DNA of 64,000 nucleotides from Serratia nevei (GTDB lineage: Bacteria > Pseudomonadota > Gammaproteobacteria > Enterobacterales > Enterobacteriaceae): NCBI RefSeq assembly GCF_037948395.1, contig NZ_CP149940.1, positions 2,790,001-2,854,000 on the forward strand. Reading direction: 5' to 3'. Both the position numbers and the translations under genes were made by a program. A model generated the notes under the pieces. It saw only the letters and a list, made by a program, of their open reading frames with translations, did not search any database and had not been told where the DNA came from. Positions 37,334 to 46,666 of the stretch are shown here, one piece after another. The first letter of the stretch is position 1; the number at the start of each line of letters is the position of its first letter.

Positions 37334-38893
37334 ATGAACACCAAACCACAACTGACATTGCTGAAGGCGCAAGCCAGCTACCGGGGCGACCCCACCACCA
37401 TTTTCCACCAGTTGTGCGGTGCCCGTCCGGCCACCCTGCTGCTGGAATCGGCGGAAATCAACAGCAAACAGAATCTGCAGAGCCTGCTGGTGATTGACAG
37501 CGCGCTGCGCATTACCGCACTGGGTCATACCGTCAGCGTGCAGGCGCTGACCGCCAACGGCGCAGCGCTGCTGCCGCTGCTGGACGAAGCGCTGCCACCC
37601 GAGGTGCGCAATCAGGCGCGCCCCAACGGCCGCGAACTGACCTTCCCGGCGATCGACGCGGTGCAGGACGAAGACGCCCGCTTGCGCTCACTGTCGGTGT
37701 TCGATGCGCTGCGCACGCTGCTGACCCTGGTGGACTCCCCGGCGGACGAGCGCGAAGCCGTGATGCTGGGCGGCCTGTTTGCCTACGATTTGGTCGCCGG
37801 TTTCGAAGACCTGCCGGCGCTGCGCCAGGATCAGCGCTGCCCGGACTTCTGCTTCTATCTGGCGGAAACCCTGCTGGTGCTGGATCACCAACGCGGTACG
37901 GCCCGTCTGCAGGCCAGCGTCTTCAGCGAGCAGGCGAGTGAAGCGCAGCGTTTGCAGCAACGTCTGGAACAGCTGCAGACCGAGTTGCAACAAACCCCGC
38001 AGCCGATCCCGCATCAAACGCTGGAGAATATGCAGCTGAGCTGCAACCAGAGCGATGAAGAGTACGGCGCGGTGGTCAGCGGGCTGCAAGAAGCGATCCG
38101 TCAGGGCGAGATTTTCCAGGTGGTGCCGTCGCGCCGCTTCTCCCTGCCTTGCCCGGCGCCGCTGGCGGCCTACCAGACCTTGAAAGACAACAACCCCAGC
38201 CCGTACATGTTCTTCATGCAGGATGATGACTTCACCCTGTTCGGCGCTTCACCGGAGAGCGCGTTGAAATACGACGCGGGCAATCGCCAAATCGAAATCT
38301 ACCCGATCGCCGGCACTCGCCCGCGCGGTCGGAGTAAGGACGGTTCGCTGGATCTGGATCTCGACAGCCGCATCGAGCTGGAAATGCGCACCGACCACAA
38401 AGAGCTGGCCGAGCACCTGATGCTGGTCGATCTGGCGCGCAACGATCTGGCGCGCATCTGCCAGGCCGGCAGCCGCTACGTGGCCGACCTGACCAAGGTG
38501 GACCGCTATTCGTTCGTCATGCATCTGGTTTCCCGGGTGGTGGGCACTCTGCGCGCCGATCTCGACGTGCTGCACGCCTACCAGGCCTGCATGAACATGG
38601 GCACCCTGAGCGGCGCGCCGAAAGTGCGGGCGATGCAGCTGATCGCCGCCTCCGAAGGCACACGCCGCGGCAGCTACGGCGGCGCGGTGGGCTACTTCAC
38701 CGCCACCGGCGATCTGGATACCTGCATCGTCATCCGTTCCGCCTACGTTGAAGACGGCATCGCCACCGTGCAGGCCGGCGCCGGCGTGGTGCTGGATTCC
38801 ATCCCGCAGGCGGAAGCCGACGAAACCCGTAATAAAGCCCGTGCCGTGCTGCGCGCCATCGCCACTGCGCACCATGCCAAGGAGGTGTTCTGA
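37334..38893 (+). CDS. trpE: Anthranilate synthase component I
   Basis: 519 residues from the second ATG ([20 protein letters not shown]), the start of the described S. marcescens TrpE; ATG 37331 is directly upstream. Makes anthranilate from chorismate with ammonia from TrpG. The N-terminal feedback-inhibitor site includes LLLESAEIN. The catalytic part has [42 protein letters not shown] and GAGVVLDS. Feedback inhibited by tryptophan. It ends in TGATG, overlapping trpG by one base, so the two subunits are translationally coupled. Confidence 0.98.
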   Translation: MNTKPQLTLLKAQASYRGDPTTIFHQLCGARPATLLLESAEINSKQNLQSLLVIDSALRITALGHTVSVQALTANGAALLPLLDEALPPEVRNQARPNGRELTFPAIDAVQDEDARLRSLSVFDALRTLLTLVDSPADEREAVMLGGLFAYDLVAGFEDLPALRQDQRCPDFCFYLAETLLVLDHQRGTARLQASVFSEQASEAQRLQQRLEQLQTELQQTPQPIPHQTLENMQLSCNQSDEEYGAVVSGLQEAIRQGEIFQVVPSRRFSLPCPAPLAAYQTLKDNNPSPYMFFMQDDDFTLFGASPESALKYDAGNRQIEIYPIAGTRPRGRSKDGSLDLDLDSRIELEMRTDHKELAEHLMLVDLARNDLARICQAGSRYVADLTKVDRYSFVMHLVSRVVGTLRADLDVLHAYQACMNMGTLSGAPKVRAMQLIAASEGTRRGSYGGAVGYFTATGDLDTCIVIRSAYVEDGIATVQAGAGVVLDSIPQAEADETRNKARAVLRAIATAHHAKEVF

Positions 38894-39474
38894 TGGCCGA
38901 TATCCTGTTGCTCGACAACGTCGACTCCTTTACCTACAACCTGGTCGATCAGCTGCGCGCCAGCGGCCACCAGGTGGTGATTTACCGTAACCAGATCGCC
39001 GCCGAGGTGATCATCGAACGCCTGGAACACATGACCCAGCCGGTGCTGATGCTGTCGCCCGGCCCCGGTACGCCGTCCGAAGCGGGCTGCATGCCGGAAC
39101 TGCTGCAGCGCCTGCGCGGCCGGCTGCCGATCATCGGCATCTGCCTCGGTCACCAGGCGATCGTCGAAGCCTACGGCGGCCAGGTCGGCCAGGCGGGCGA
39201 GATCCTGCACGGCAAAGCCTCGGCAATCGTTCACGATGGCGCAGGCATGTTCGCCGGCATGGCTAACCCCCTGCCGGTGGCGCGCTACCACTCGCTGGTC
39301 GGCAGCAATATCCCGGCCGATCTTACCGTCAACGCCCGTTTCGGCGAGATGGTGATGGCGGTGCGCGACGACCGTCGCCGCGTGTGCGGCTTCCAGTTCC
39401 ACCCGGAATCGATTCTGACCACCCACGGCGCGCGCCTGCTTGAGCAGACCCTGGCCTGGGCGCTGGCGAAGTAA
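38893..39474 (+). CDS. trpG: Anthranilate synthase component II (glutamine amidotransferase)
   Basis: 193 residues, class I glutamine amidotransferase: [11 protein letters not shown], nucleophile Cys in GICLGHQAI, and FQFHPESI for the His-Glu pair. It supplies ammonia to TrpE. Here it is a separate gene, unlike E. coli where it is fused to trpD. It ends 16 bases before trpD. Confidence 0.98.
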   Translation: MADILLLDNVDSFTYNLVDQLRASGHQVVIYRNQIAAEVIIERLEHMTQPVLMLSPGPGTPSEAGCMPELLQRLRGRLPIIGICLGHQAIVEAYGGQVGQAGEILHGKASAIVHDGAGMFAGMANPLPVARYHSLVGSNIPADLTVNARFGEMVMAVRDDRRRVCGFQFHPESILTTHGARLLEQTLAWALAK

Positions 39475-39490
39475 TATAAGGAACACGACG

Positions 39491-40489
39491 ATGCAACCTA
39501 TTCTTGAGAAACTGTACCGCGCCGAGTCGATGAGCCAGCAGGAAAGCCAACAGCTGTTCAGCGCCATCGTGCGCGGCGAACTGGAGCCGAGCCAACTGGC
39601 GGCGGCGTTGATCAGCATGAAAGTCCGCGGCGAGCGCCCGGAAGAGATCGCCGGCGCCGCCAAAGCGCTGCTGGACGACGCTCAGCCGTTCCCGCGTCCT
39701 GACTACCCGTTCGCCGATATCGTCGGCACCGGCGGCGACGGCACCAACAGCATCAATATTTCCACCGCCAGCGCCTTCGTGGCGGCGGCGTGCGGCGCGA
39801 AGATCGCCAAGCACGGCAACCGCAGCGTTTCCAGCCGCTCCGGCTCCTCGGATCTGCTCGCGGCGTTCGGCATCCGTCTGGATCTACCGGCGGAAGAAGC
39901 GCGCAAGGCGCTGGACGATCTCGGCGTGTGTTTCCTGTTCGCGCCGCAGTACCACACCGGTTTTCGCCACGCCATGCCGGTGCGCCAGCAGTTGAAAACC
40001 CGCACGCTGTTCAACGTGCTGGGCCCGCTGATCAACCCGGCGCGTCCGCCGCTGGCGCTGATCGGCGTATACAGCCCGGAACTGGTGCTGCCGATTGCCG
40101 AAACCCTGCGCGTGCTGGGTTATCAGCGTGCGGCGGTGGTTCACGGCGGCGGCATGGACGAGGTGGCGATCCACGCCACGACGCACGTGGCGGAATTGAA
40201 CAACGGCGAAATCAGCAGCTACCAGCTCACGCCGCAGTCCTTCGGATTGGAAACCTATCCGCTGGAAGCCTTGCTGGGCGGCACGCCGGAAGAAAACCGT
40301 GACATTTTGGCGCGGCTGTTACAAGGTAAAGGCGAGCCGGCGCACGCCGCGGCGGTCGCGGCCAACGTCGCGTTGCTTCTGAAGTTATTCGGACATGAAG
40401 ACCTGCGCCAAAATGCGCGGCAGGCACTGGATATGATCAACAGCGGGCAGGCCTATGAGCGTGTCATCGCACTGGCGGCAAGAGGATAA
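39491..40489 (+). CDS. trpD: Anthranilate phosphoribosyltransferase
   Basis: 332 residues starting [14 protein letters not shown] at ATG 39491 with AAGGA upstream. Joins anthranilate to PRPP. Phosphate and PRPP-binding stretch [17 protein letters not shown], the [19 protein letters not shown] segment, and [26 protein letters not shown]. Stand-alone, without the TrpG domain of E. coli TrpD. Its stop abuts the trpC ATG. Confidence 0.98.
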   Translation: MQPILEKLYRAESMSQQESQQLFSAIVRGELEPSQLAAALISMKVRGERPEEIAGAAKALLDDAQPFPRPDYPFADIVGTGGDGTNSINISTASAFVAAACGAKIAKHGNRSVSSRSGSSDLLAAFGIRLDLPAEEARKALDDLGVCFLFAPQYHTGFRHAMPVRQQLKTRTLFNVLGPLINPARPPLALIGVYSPELVLPIAETLRVLGYQRAAVVHGGGMDEVAIHATTHVAELNNGEISSYQLTPQSFGLETYPLEALLGGTPEENRDILARLLQGKGEPAHAAAVAANVALLLKLFGHEDLRQNARQALDMINSGQAYERVIALAARG

Positions 40490-41854
40490 ATGATGCAGGA
40501 AACCGTGCTACACAAGATTGTCCGCGACAAAGCGCAATGGATCGCGGCGCGACAACAGCAACAGCCCCTAGCCGGCTTTCAGAATGACATCGTACCGAGC
40601 GAACGCAGCTTCTACCACGCGCTGCAGGGCACCCGGACGGCTTTCATTCTTGAATGCAAGAAGGCCTCGCCTTCCAAGGGTCTGATTCGCGAGAACTTTG
40701 ATCCGGTGGAGATCGCCACGGTCTATAAAGACTTCGCCTCGGCAATCTCGGTGCTGACCGACGAGAAATACTTCCAGGGCAGCTTCGATTTCCTGCCGCT
40801 GGTCAGTAAAACCGTCAGCCAACCGGTGTTGTGCAAAGACTTTATCATCGACCCGTATCAGATTTACCTGGCACGCTACTATCAGGCCGACGCCATCCTG
40901 CTGATGCTATCGGTGTTGACCGACGAGCAGTACCGCCAACTGGCGGCGGTGGCTCATAGCCTGAACATGGGCGTGCTGACCGAAGTGATCAGTGAAGAAG
41001 AGCTGCAGCGCGCGATCGCGCTGGAAGCGCGCGTGGTCGGCATCAACAACCGCGATCTGCGCGATCTGAGCATCGATCTGAACCGCACCCGTCAACTGGC
41101 GCCGCGCGTGCCGCATGGCGTGACGGTGATCAGCGAGTCGGGCATCAACAACTACGGGCAGATCCGCGAGCTGAGCCATTACGCCAACGGTTTCCTGATC
41201 GGCAGCGCGCTGATGTCGGAAGCCGATCTGCGCGCCGCCGTGCGCCGCGTGATCCTGGGCGACAACAAAGTGTGCGGCCTGACCCGTCCGCAGGACGCCG
41301 CCGCCGCCTATCAGGCCGGCGCCATCTACGGCGGGCTGATTTTCGTTGGGCGTTCACCGCGCTATGTGGACATCACCCGCGCCCGCGAAGTGATCTCCGG
41401 CGCGCCGCTGAAGTACGTCGGCGTGTTCTGCGACGCCCAGGTCGATACCGTGGCGTTGACCGTTGAGCGCCTCGGGCTGCATGCGGTGCAATTGCACGGC
41501 GCGGAAGACCAGGCCTATATCAGCGCCCTGCGCGCCCGCCTGCCGGCCGATTGCCGCATCTGGAAAGCGCTGAGCGTGAAAGATCGGGTGCCGGCGCGCG
41601 ATCTGCAGCATGTCGATCGCTATCTGCTGGACAACGGCGCCGGCGGCACCGGCCAACGCTTCGACTGGTCGGTATTGCAAGGCGAAGATCTGACTAACGT
41701 GATGCTGGCGGGCGGCCTGCGCGCCGACAACTGCGTCGATGCGGCCAAGCTCGGCTGCGCCGGGCTGGACTTCAACTCCGGCGTGGAAAGCGAACCGGGC
41801 ATCAAAGATCCCGCGCGCCTGGCCTCGGTCTTCCAGACCCTGCGCGCCTACTGA
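40490..41854 (+). CDS. trpC: Bifunctional indole-3-glycerol-phosphate synthase / PRA isomerase
   Basis: 454 residues, fused TrpC-TrpF as in E. coli. N-terminal IGPS barrel (about 1-258: FILECKKASPSKG, CKDFIIDPYQIYLARYYQAD, VGINNRDL, ISESGI) and C-terminal PRAI barrel (about 259-454: KVCGLTRPQDAAAAYQAGA, VQLHGAED, LAGGL and GLDFNSGVE). Starts right after trpD's stop with AGAGGA before it; a second ATG three bases on is possible. Two sequential steps in tryptophan synthesis. Confidence 0.98.
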   Translation: MMQETVLHKIVRDKAQWIAARQQQQPLAGFQNDIVPSERSFYHALQGTRTAFILECKKASPSKGLIRENFDPVEIATVYKDFASAISVLTDEKYFQGSFDFLPLVSKTVSQPVLCKDFIIDPYQIYLARYYQADAILLMLSVLTDEQYRQLAAVAHSLNMGVLTEVISEEELQRAIALEARVVGINNRDLRDLSIDLNRTRQLAPRVPHGVTVISESGINNYGQIRELSHYANGFLIGSALMSEADLRAAVRRVILGDNKVCGLTRPQDAAAAYQAGAIYGGLIFVGRSPRYVDITRAREVISGAPLKYVGVFCDAQVDTVALTVERLGLHAVQLHGAEDQAYISALRARLPADCRIWKALSVKDRVPARDLQHVDRYLLDNGAGGTGQRFDWSVLQGEDLTNVMLAGGLRADNCVDAAKLGCAGLDFNSGVESEPGIKDPARLASVFQTLRAY

Positions 41855-41895
41855 ATACGGCTCTATATTAATAACGGATAATAACGGGAAATCTC

Positions 41896-43086
41896 ATGAC
41901 GCTGCTTAACCCCTACTTCGGCGAATTTGGTGGCCAGTATGTGCCGCAAATTCTGATGCCGGCCCTGAAACAACTGGAAGAAGCCTTTGTCAGCGCCCAG
42001 CGCGATCCGGCATTTCAGGCGGAATTTATCGATCTGCTGAAGAACTACGCAGGCCGCCCGACGGCGCTGACGCTGTGCAAAAACCTCACCGCCGGCAGCA
42101 ACACCAAGCTTTATCTGAAGCGTGAAGACCTGCTGCACGGCGGCGCGCACAAGACCAACCAGGTGCTGGGCCAGGCGTTGCTGGCCAAGCGCATGGGCAA
42201 AACCGAGATCATCGCGGAAACCGGCGCCGGCCAGCACGGCGTCGCGTCGGCGCTGGCCTGCGCGCTGCTCGGCCTGAAGTGCCGCATCTATATGGGCGCC
42301 AAAGACGTCGAGCGCCAGTCGCCGAACGTGTTCCGCATGCGGCTGATGGGCGCGGAAGTGATCCCGGTGCACAGCGGCTCCGCCACCCTGAAAGACGCCT
42401 GCAACGAAGCGCTGCGCGACTGGTCCGGCAGCTATGAAACCGCGCACTATATGCTCGGCACCGCCGCCGGCCCGCACCCGTACCCCACCATCGTGCGTGA
42501 ATTCCAGCGCATGATCGGCGAAGAAACCAAAGCGCAGGTGCTGGAGCGCGAAGGCCGCCTGCCGGATGCGGTTATCGCCTGCGTCGGCGGCGGCTCCAAC
42601 GCCATCGGCATGTTCGCCGACTTTATCGATGACGCCGACGTTGGGCTGATCGGGGTGGAACCCGCCGGTCTGGGCATCGAAACCGGCCAGCACGGCGCAC
42701 CGCTCAAGCACGGCCACGTCGGCATCTACTTCGGCATGAAGGCACCGATGATGCAGACCGCCGAAGGCCAGATTGAAGAGTCCTATTCGATTTCCGCCGG
42801 GCTGGACTTCCCGTCCGTCGGGCCGCAGCATGCCTACCTGAACAGCACCGGCCGCGCCGAATACGTGTCGATAACCGACGACGAAGCGCTGGAAGCGTTC
42901 AAGGCACTGTCGCGCCATGAAGGCATCATCCCGGCGCTGGAATCCTCACATGCCCTGGCGCACGCGCTGAAAATGATCCGTGAAACGCCGCAGAAAGAGC
43001 AGATCCTGGTGGTCAACCTGTCCGGCCGCGGCGACAAAGACATATTTACCGTTCACGACATTTTGAAAGCACGGGGAGAAATCTGA
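41896..43086 (+). CDS. trpB: Tryptophan synthase beta subunit
   Basis: 396 residues. PLP Lys in [15 protein letters not shown], phosphate-binding [10 protein letters not shown], and [10 protein letters not shown]. Condenses indole with serine. Overlaps trpA by one base (TGATG), which couples equal synthesis of the alpha and beta subunits. Standard length and position. Confidence 0.98.
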   Translation: MTLLNPYFGEFGGQYVPQILMPALKQLEEAFVSAQRDPAFQAEFIDLLKNYAGRPTALTLCKNLTAGSNTKLYLKREDLLHGGAHKTNQVLGQALLAKRMGKTEIIAETGAGQHGVASALACALLGLKCRIYMGAKDVERQSPNVFRMRLMGAEVIPVHSGSATLKDACNEALRDWSGSYETAHYMLGTAAGPHPYPTIVREFQRMIGEETKAQVLEREGRLPDAVIACVGGGSNAIGMFADFIDDADVGLIGVEPAGLGIETGQHGAPLKHGHVGIYFGMKAPMMQTAEGQIEESYSISAGLDFPSVGPQHAYLNSTGRAEYVSITDDEALEAFKALSRHEGIIPALESSHALAHALKMIRETPQKEQILVVNLSGRGDKDIFTVHDILKARGEI

Positions 43087-43892
43087 TGGAACGTTATCAG
43101 CAACTGTTCACGCGTCTGGAAAGCAGCAAGGAAGGCGCCTTCGTCCCGTTCGTGACGCTGGGCGATCCTAATCCGGCGCTGTCGCTGCAGATTATCGACA
43201 CCCTGATCGAAGCCGGCGCGGACGCGCTGGAGCTGGGCATCCCCTTCTCCGATCCGCTGGCGGATGGCCCGACCATCCAAAGCGCGACGCTGCGCGCCTT
43301 CGCCGCCGGCGTCACGCCGACCCAGTGCTTCGAGATGTTGGCGGCCATCCGCCAGAAGCACCCGACCATTCCCATCGGCCTGCTGATGTACGCCAACCTG
43401 GTGTTCCATAAAGGCATCGATGCGTTTTACCAGCGCTGCGCCGAAGTGGGTGTGGATTCGGTGCTGGTCGCCGACGTGCCCTTTGAAGAGTCTGCGCCGT
43501 TCCGCGCGGCCGCCGCGCGCCACGGTATCGCACCGATCTTCATCTGCCCGCCGAACGCCGATGACGATCTGCTGCGTGAAATCGCCTCGCACGGCCGCGG
43601 CTACACCTATCTGCTGTCGCGCGCCGGGGTGACCGGCACCGAAAGCCGGGCGCAGCTGCCGCTGCATCACCTGGTGAACAAGCTGCGCGAGTATCACGCC
43701 GCGCCGCCGCTGCAGGGCTTCGGCATCTCCGAACCCGAGCAGGTGAAGGCCGCGCTGCAGGCCGGGGCCGCCGGCGCGATCTCCGGCTCGGCAATCGTCA
43801 AAATCATCGAACAGCACCATGCCAACCCGGCGGAGATGCTGACCAAGCTGGCGGCCTTCGCCAGCAGTATGAAGCGCGCCACCCGGGCGTGA
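43086..43892 (+). CDS. trpA: Tryptophan synthase alpha subunit
   Basis: 268 residues, TIM barrel. Catalytic Glu in [16 protein letters not shown] (E49 equivalent is in [11 protein letters not shown]) and the Asp of [14 protein letters not shown]. Makes indole and glyceraldehyde 3-phosphate from indole glycerol phosphate and passes indole to TrpB. Last gene of the trp operon. Confidence 0.98.
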   Translation: MERYQQLFTRLESSKEGAFVPFVTLGDPNPALSLQIIDTLIEAGADALELGIPFSDPLADGPTIQSATLRAFAAGVTPTQCFEMLAAIRQKHPTIPIGLLMYANLVFHKGIDAFYQRCAEVGVDSVLVADVPFEESAPFRAAAARHGIAPIFICPPNADDDLLREIASHGRGYTYLLSRAGVTGTESRAQLPLHHLVNKLREYHAAPPLQGFGISEPEQVKAALQAGAAGAISGSAIVKIIEQHHANPAEMLTKLAAFASSMKRATRA

Positions 43893-43900
43893 TCCTCTCC

Positions 43901-43927
43901 AGCGAGCGCCCCGCCGGCGCTCGCTTT
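43901..43927 (+). terminator. trp operon terminator (trp t-like)
   Basis: AGCGAGCGCC-CCGCC-GGCGCTCGCT ten-base stem then TTAAC. The T tract is short, like the E. coli trp t site, where Rho action downstream completes termination. Confidence 0.75.
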
Positions 43928-44109
43928 AACAGCTTGTTTCCCCTCAAAGTTTATTCCATTTATTTACAGCAAAAATTTGAACAAACTCAGGTCTTGTCTC
44001 ACAATGAAGTTTGTTCGCTATGCATTTCTTCGTTTGATTTGGGGAATGCGCTCGCTGCGGCGAAAAACCGTAGCGAATTTCAACCATAACATTGCATGGA
44101 GAGTAATTT

Positions 44110-44424
44110 ATGAAGCTGTTTAAAACCCTTTCAGCCTTGTGCATGGCAGCCGTTGTGGCGGTCGCGGTGAGCGCTTGCGCGCCGACGGCAAAATCAGAGG
44201 GAACAGGCGGTTATATCGATGACACCGTAGTCACCACCAAAGTGAAATCGGCACTGTTGGCGGATAAAAACATCAAGTCGCGCGAGATCAGCGTGGAAAC
44301 CTTTAAAGGTCGCGTGCAGCTGAGCGGCTTTGTGACGTCCAGCGATGACGCCAACCGTGCGGTGCAGGTCACACGCGGCGTGGCCGGTGTGAAATCGGTT
44401 GAAAACGTAATGCAGATTAAATAA
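44110..44424 (+). CDS. BON-domain lipoprotein
   Basis: 104 residues. Signal peptide and lipobox with lipidated Cys near residue 23 (AVSAC), then a single BON domain (YIDDTVVTTKVKSALLADKNIKSREISVETFKGRVQLSGFVTS...). BON domains (OsmY, DolP, Kbp) bind membranes or peptidoglycan in stress. The mature N-terminus lacks an Asp at +2, so outer-membrane sorting is expected. GGAGAG precedes the ATG. It stands alone in the trpA-ompW gap where E. coli has yciGFE. Confidence 0.85.
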   Translation: MKLFKTLSALCMAAVVAVAVSACAPTAKSEGTGGYIDDTVVTTKVKSALLADKNIKSREISVETFKGRVQLSGFVTSSDDANRAVQVTRGVAGVKSVENVMQIK

Positions 44425-44468
44425 TACCGACACAGGGAGGCGCAACGCCTCCCTGATTGCGGCCTTCA

Positions 44469-45101
44469 TCAGAAGCGATAACCCGCCCCGAACATGAACA
44501 CCCACGGATCCAGACGCGTATCGAAGCTGTGGTGCCCGCCATTCGCATCGTTGAAGCGAGTTTTGGTTTCGATGTTCATCCACCACACCGACATGTTCAG
44601 CATCCAGTGTTCATCCAGGTTGTAATCCAGGCCGGCCTGCGCCGCCACACCCCAGGAGTTTTTCAGGTCGAGATTGCTCAACCCGGCGCTTTTGCCGTAG
44701 TCGTTGAACTTCTCGTCGAAGAAGGTGGTGTAGTTAACGCCGACGCCCAGGTAAGGACGCAGTTTGTCCTGCTTGTCGCCGAAGTAGTATTGCGCCATCA
44801 GCGTAGGCGGCAATTGGTGAACGGTCGCCAGATCGGTGCCGCCCAGCGTAACCTTGTGGCGGAATGGCGTTGCGGCCAACAACTCAACGCCGATGTTGTC
44901 CGTCACCATGTAACCGAAGGTCAGACCGAGCTGGGTGTTATTTTTCGCATCCAGCGAACCCAACCCCAATACGTTGTCCGAACCCGCATTTGGACGCACC
45001 GTTGCGGTGCCCGCGCGGAACAGGAAATCACCGGCCTGATGCGCACTTGCCAACATAGGCGCCATCATCGTCGCCAATACCACCAGAGTTGTCTTTTTCA
45101 T
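44469..45101 (-). CDS. ompW: Outer-membrane protein OmpW
   Basis: 210 residues (E. coli 212). Start ATG 45101 (MKKTTLVVLATMMAPMLASAH) with signal cleavage after ASA; ATG 45113 has no ribosome-binding site. Eight-stranded barrel that forms a narrow hydrophobic channel; ends in aromatic F (GAGYRF) as needed for BAM insertion. The KAPYLGVGVNYT-like LRPYLGVGVNYTTFF is conserved. In E. coli it is controlled by FNR, CRP and NarL; a perfect FNR box lies 147 bp upstream. Confidence 0.95.
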   Translation of the reverse strand: MKKTTLVVLATMMAPMLASAHQAGDFLFRAGTATVRPNAGSDNVLGLGSLDAKNNTQLGLTFGYMVTDNIGVELLAATPFRHKVTLGGTDLATVHQLPPTLMAQYYFGDKQDKLRPYLGVGVNYTTFFDEKFNDYGKSAGLSNLDLKNSWGVAAQAGLDYNLDEHWMLNMSVWWMNIETKTRFNDANGGHHSFDTRLDPWVFMFGAGYRF

Positions 45102-45157
45102 TATCCATTCCATTTGTGTGGTTAATCGCTCGAGGGGGAATATACCTACTTTCGGGT

Positions 45158-45184
45158 ATTTGTGATCCCATCGAGATCACATCT
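45158..45184. promoter_or_regulatory. Inverted repeat upstream of ompW
   Basis: TGTGATC (45161-45167) and GATCACA (45175-45181) form a 7-bp inverted repeat with a 7-base spacer. It resembles a CRP site, but the half-site spacing is five bases too long. Between ompW and the cysteine-cluster gene. Confidence 0.4.
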
Positions 45185-45247
45185 TATGTGTAAAAATTTA
45201 AAATCCCACTAAAAACAAGGTTACCTAACCGCTTAATAAATCAAGGA

Positions 45248-45261
45248 TTGATCTGCATCAA
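45248..45261. promoter_or_regulatory. FNR box
   Basis: TTGATCTGCATCAA equals the FNR consensus TTGAT-N4-ATCAA exactly. It lies 147 bp upstream of ompW and 127 bp upstream of the cysteine-cluster gene, so it may regulate either or both with oxygen. Confidence 0.75.
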
Positions 45262-45387
45262 AAAATCGATTTTGTTGCAAATTATCTACATGTTCAAATT
45301 TCGGTTGCGGAGAAAAATGCGGCTGAGGTAATTTCATTTTCCGTGTTGGTTTTGGTTGGTGCCGTAAGGAGTCGGTGGGCAATCAAG

Positions 45388-45828
45388 ATGAGCGAAATCC
45401 TTAATCCCTGTGTCAGCTGCGGCGCATGCTGCGGTTATTTTCGAGTGTCATTCTATTGGGCCGAAGCCGAAGACGGCGGCGGCACCGTTCCCCTTTCCTT
45501 AACGGAGCCTTTGACCCCGTTCCTGCGCTGCATGCAGGGGACCAACAGCAAGTCCCCCCGCTGCAACGCGCTGGACGGCGAGATAGGCAAAGCCGTGTCC
45601 TGCTCGATCTACCTCAATCGGCCCAGTCCGTGCAGAGAGTTCGATCAGTCCGGTGAAAACGGCCTGCGCAACGAAGCCTGCGATCGCGCCCGGGAACGCT
45701 ACGGGCTGCCGCCCCTGCCGGTGCCCCTGCCGCTCTCGCTGCCTGAGACGACGATCGTTGAAGAAATAGGCGTAGTGCAATTCGCGGGGTGCCACAGCGG
45801 CGTGGAACAGGGTACAATCACCCACTGA
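45388..45828 (+). CDS. YkgJ-family cysteine-cluster protein
   Basis: 146 residues from ATG 45388 ([20 protein letters not shown]). The frame extends to 45343 but the start at 45388 fits the family. Cysteines: CVSCGACC at the N-terminus, C near RCMQG, RCNALDG, SCSIYL and PCREF. This is the YkgJ/UPF0153 pattern of a zinc- or iron-sulphur-binding protein of unknown function, similar to E. coli YeiW. Separated from yciC by 34 bp, so maybe co-transcribed. An FNR box lies upstream. Confidence 0.85.
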   Translation: MSEILNPCVSCGACCGYFRVSFYWAEAEDGGGTVPLSLTEPLTPFLRCMQGTNSKSPRCNALDGEIGKAVSCSIYLNRPSPCREFDQSGENGLRNEACDRARERYGLPPLPVPLPLSLPETTIVEEIGVVQFAGCHSGVEQGTITH

Positions 45829-45862
45829 TTTATCTCTGTTTTCCCGACGCCAAGGAGTCTGC

Positions 45863-46615
45863 ATGCCTATCACGGCCAACGCTTTGTACCGTGACAGTTT
45901 TAACTTTTTACGCAACCAACTGGCCAGCATCCTGATGCTGGCCCTGTTGACGGCGTTTATTTCCGTGCTGCTGAATCAGGCCTTCAGCCCCGATGCCGAA
46001 CAGCTGGCGACGCTCGCTGCCACCACCAGCGATTTCGCTTCGTCTACCGGCATGGGCATTCAGGAAGTGATCCAGCAGATGACGCCGGAACAGCAGATGG
46101 TGTTGCTGAAAGTGTCGGCGGCCGCCACCTTCTCCGCGCTGGTCGGCAACGTGCTGCTGGTCGGCGGGATGCTGACGCTGATCCGTCTGGTGTCGCAAGG
46201 GGAACGCACCAGCGCCCTGCGCGCGCTCGGCGCCTCGGCGCCCGATCTGCCGCGTCTGCTGCTGCTGCTGTTTATCTGCACCCTACTGATCCAGCTCGGC
46301 CTGACGCTGTTTGTGGTGCCGGGTGTGCTCATGGCGATCGCCTTCGCGCTGGCGCCGGTGATCGCCTCCGTCGATAAAAAAGGCGTGTTCGCTTCGCTCA
46401 AGCTGAGCAGCAAATTGGCCTTCGCCAATGCGCGCGTGATCGTGCCGGCGATGATGCTGTGGCTGGCGGCCAAGCTGCTGGTGCTGTTTTTGGTGAGCCA
46501 TCTGTCGGTGCTGACGCCGAACGTCGCCAGCGTGGTGTTGACCGCGTTGAGCAACCTGGTGTCTGCCCTGCTGCTGATCTACCTGTTCCGCCTGTACATG
46601 CTGCTGCGCGGCTAA
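45863..46615 (+). CDS. yciC: YciC, UPF0259 membrane protein
   Basis: 250 residues (E. coli 247), five or six membrane helices, ending in the family block [13 protein letters not shown]. Starts ATG 45863 with AAGGAG upstream. Unknown function. Follows the cysteine-cluster gene, and precedes an inserted SulP gene and then yciB; in E. coli yciC and yciB are adjacent. Confidence 0.93.
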   Translation: MPITANALYRDSFNFLRNQLASILMLALLTAFISVLLNQAFSPDAEQLATLAATTSDFASSTGMGIQEVIQQMTPEQQMVLLKVSAAATFSALVGNVLLVGGMLTLIRLVSQGERTSALRALGASAPDLPRLLLLLFICTLLIQLGLTLFVVPGVLMAIAFALAPVIASVDKKGVFASLKLSSKLAFANARVIVPAMMLWLAAKLLVLFLVSHLSVLTPNVASVVLTALSNLVSALLLIYLFRLYMLLRG

Positions 46616-46635
46616 CGCCGACGCAACCAAAACCC

Positions 46636-46663
46636 AAGGGGCACGCTTCGGCGCGCCCCTTTC
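46636..46663. terminator. Bidirectional hairpin between yciC and the SulP gene
   Basis: AAGGGGC ... GCCCCTT stem (46636-46642, 46655-46661), with inner CGC-TTCG-GCG pairs and a TTCTATTT tail on the + strand. Ends both converging transcripts. Confidence 0.7.
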
Positions 46664-46666
46664 TAT

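Noticed and set aside
45158..45184. CRP site upstream of ompW
   Set aside because: The half-site spacing is 11, not 6; kept only as an unexplained inverted repeat.
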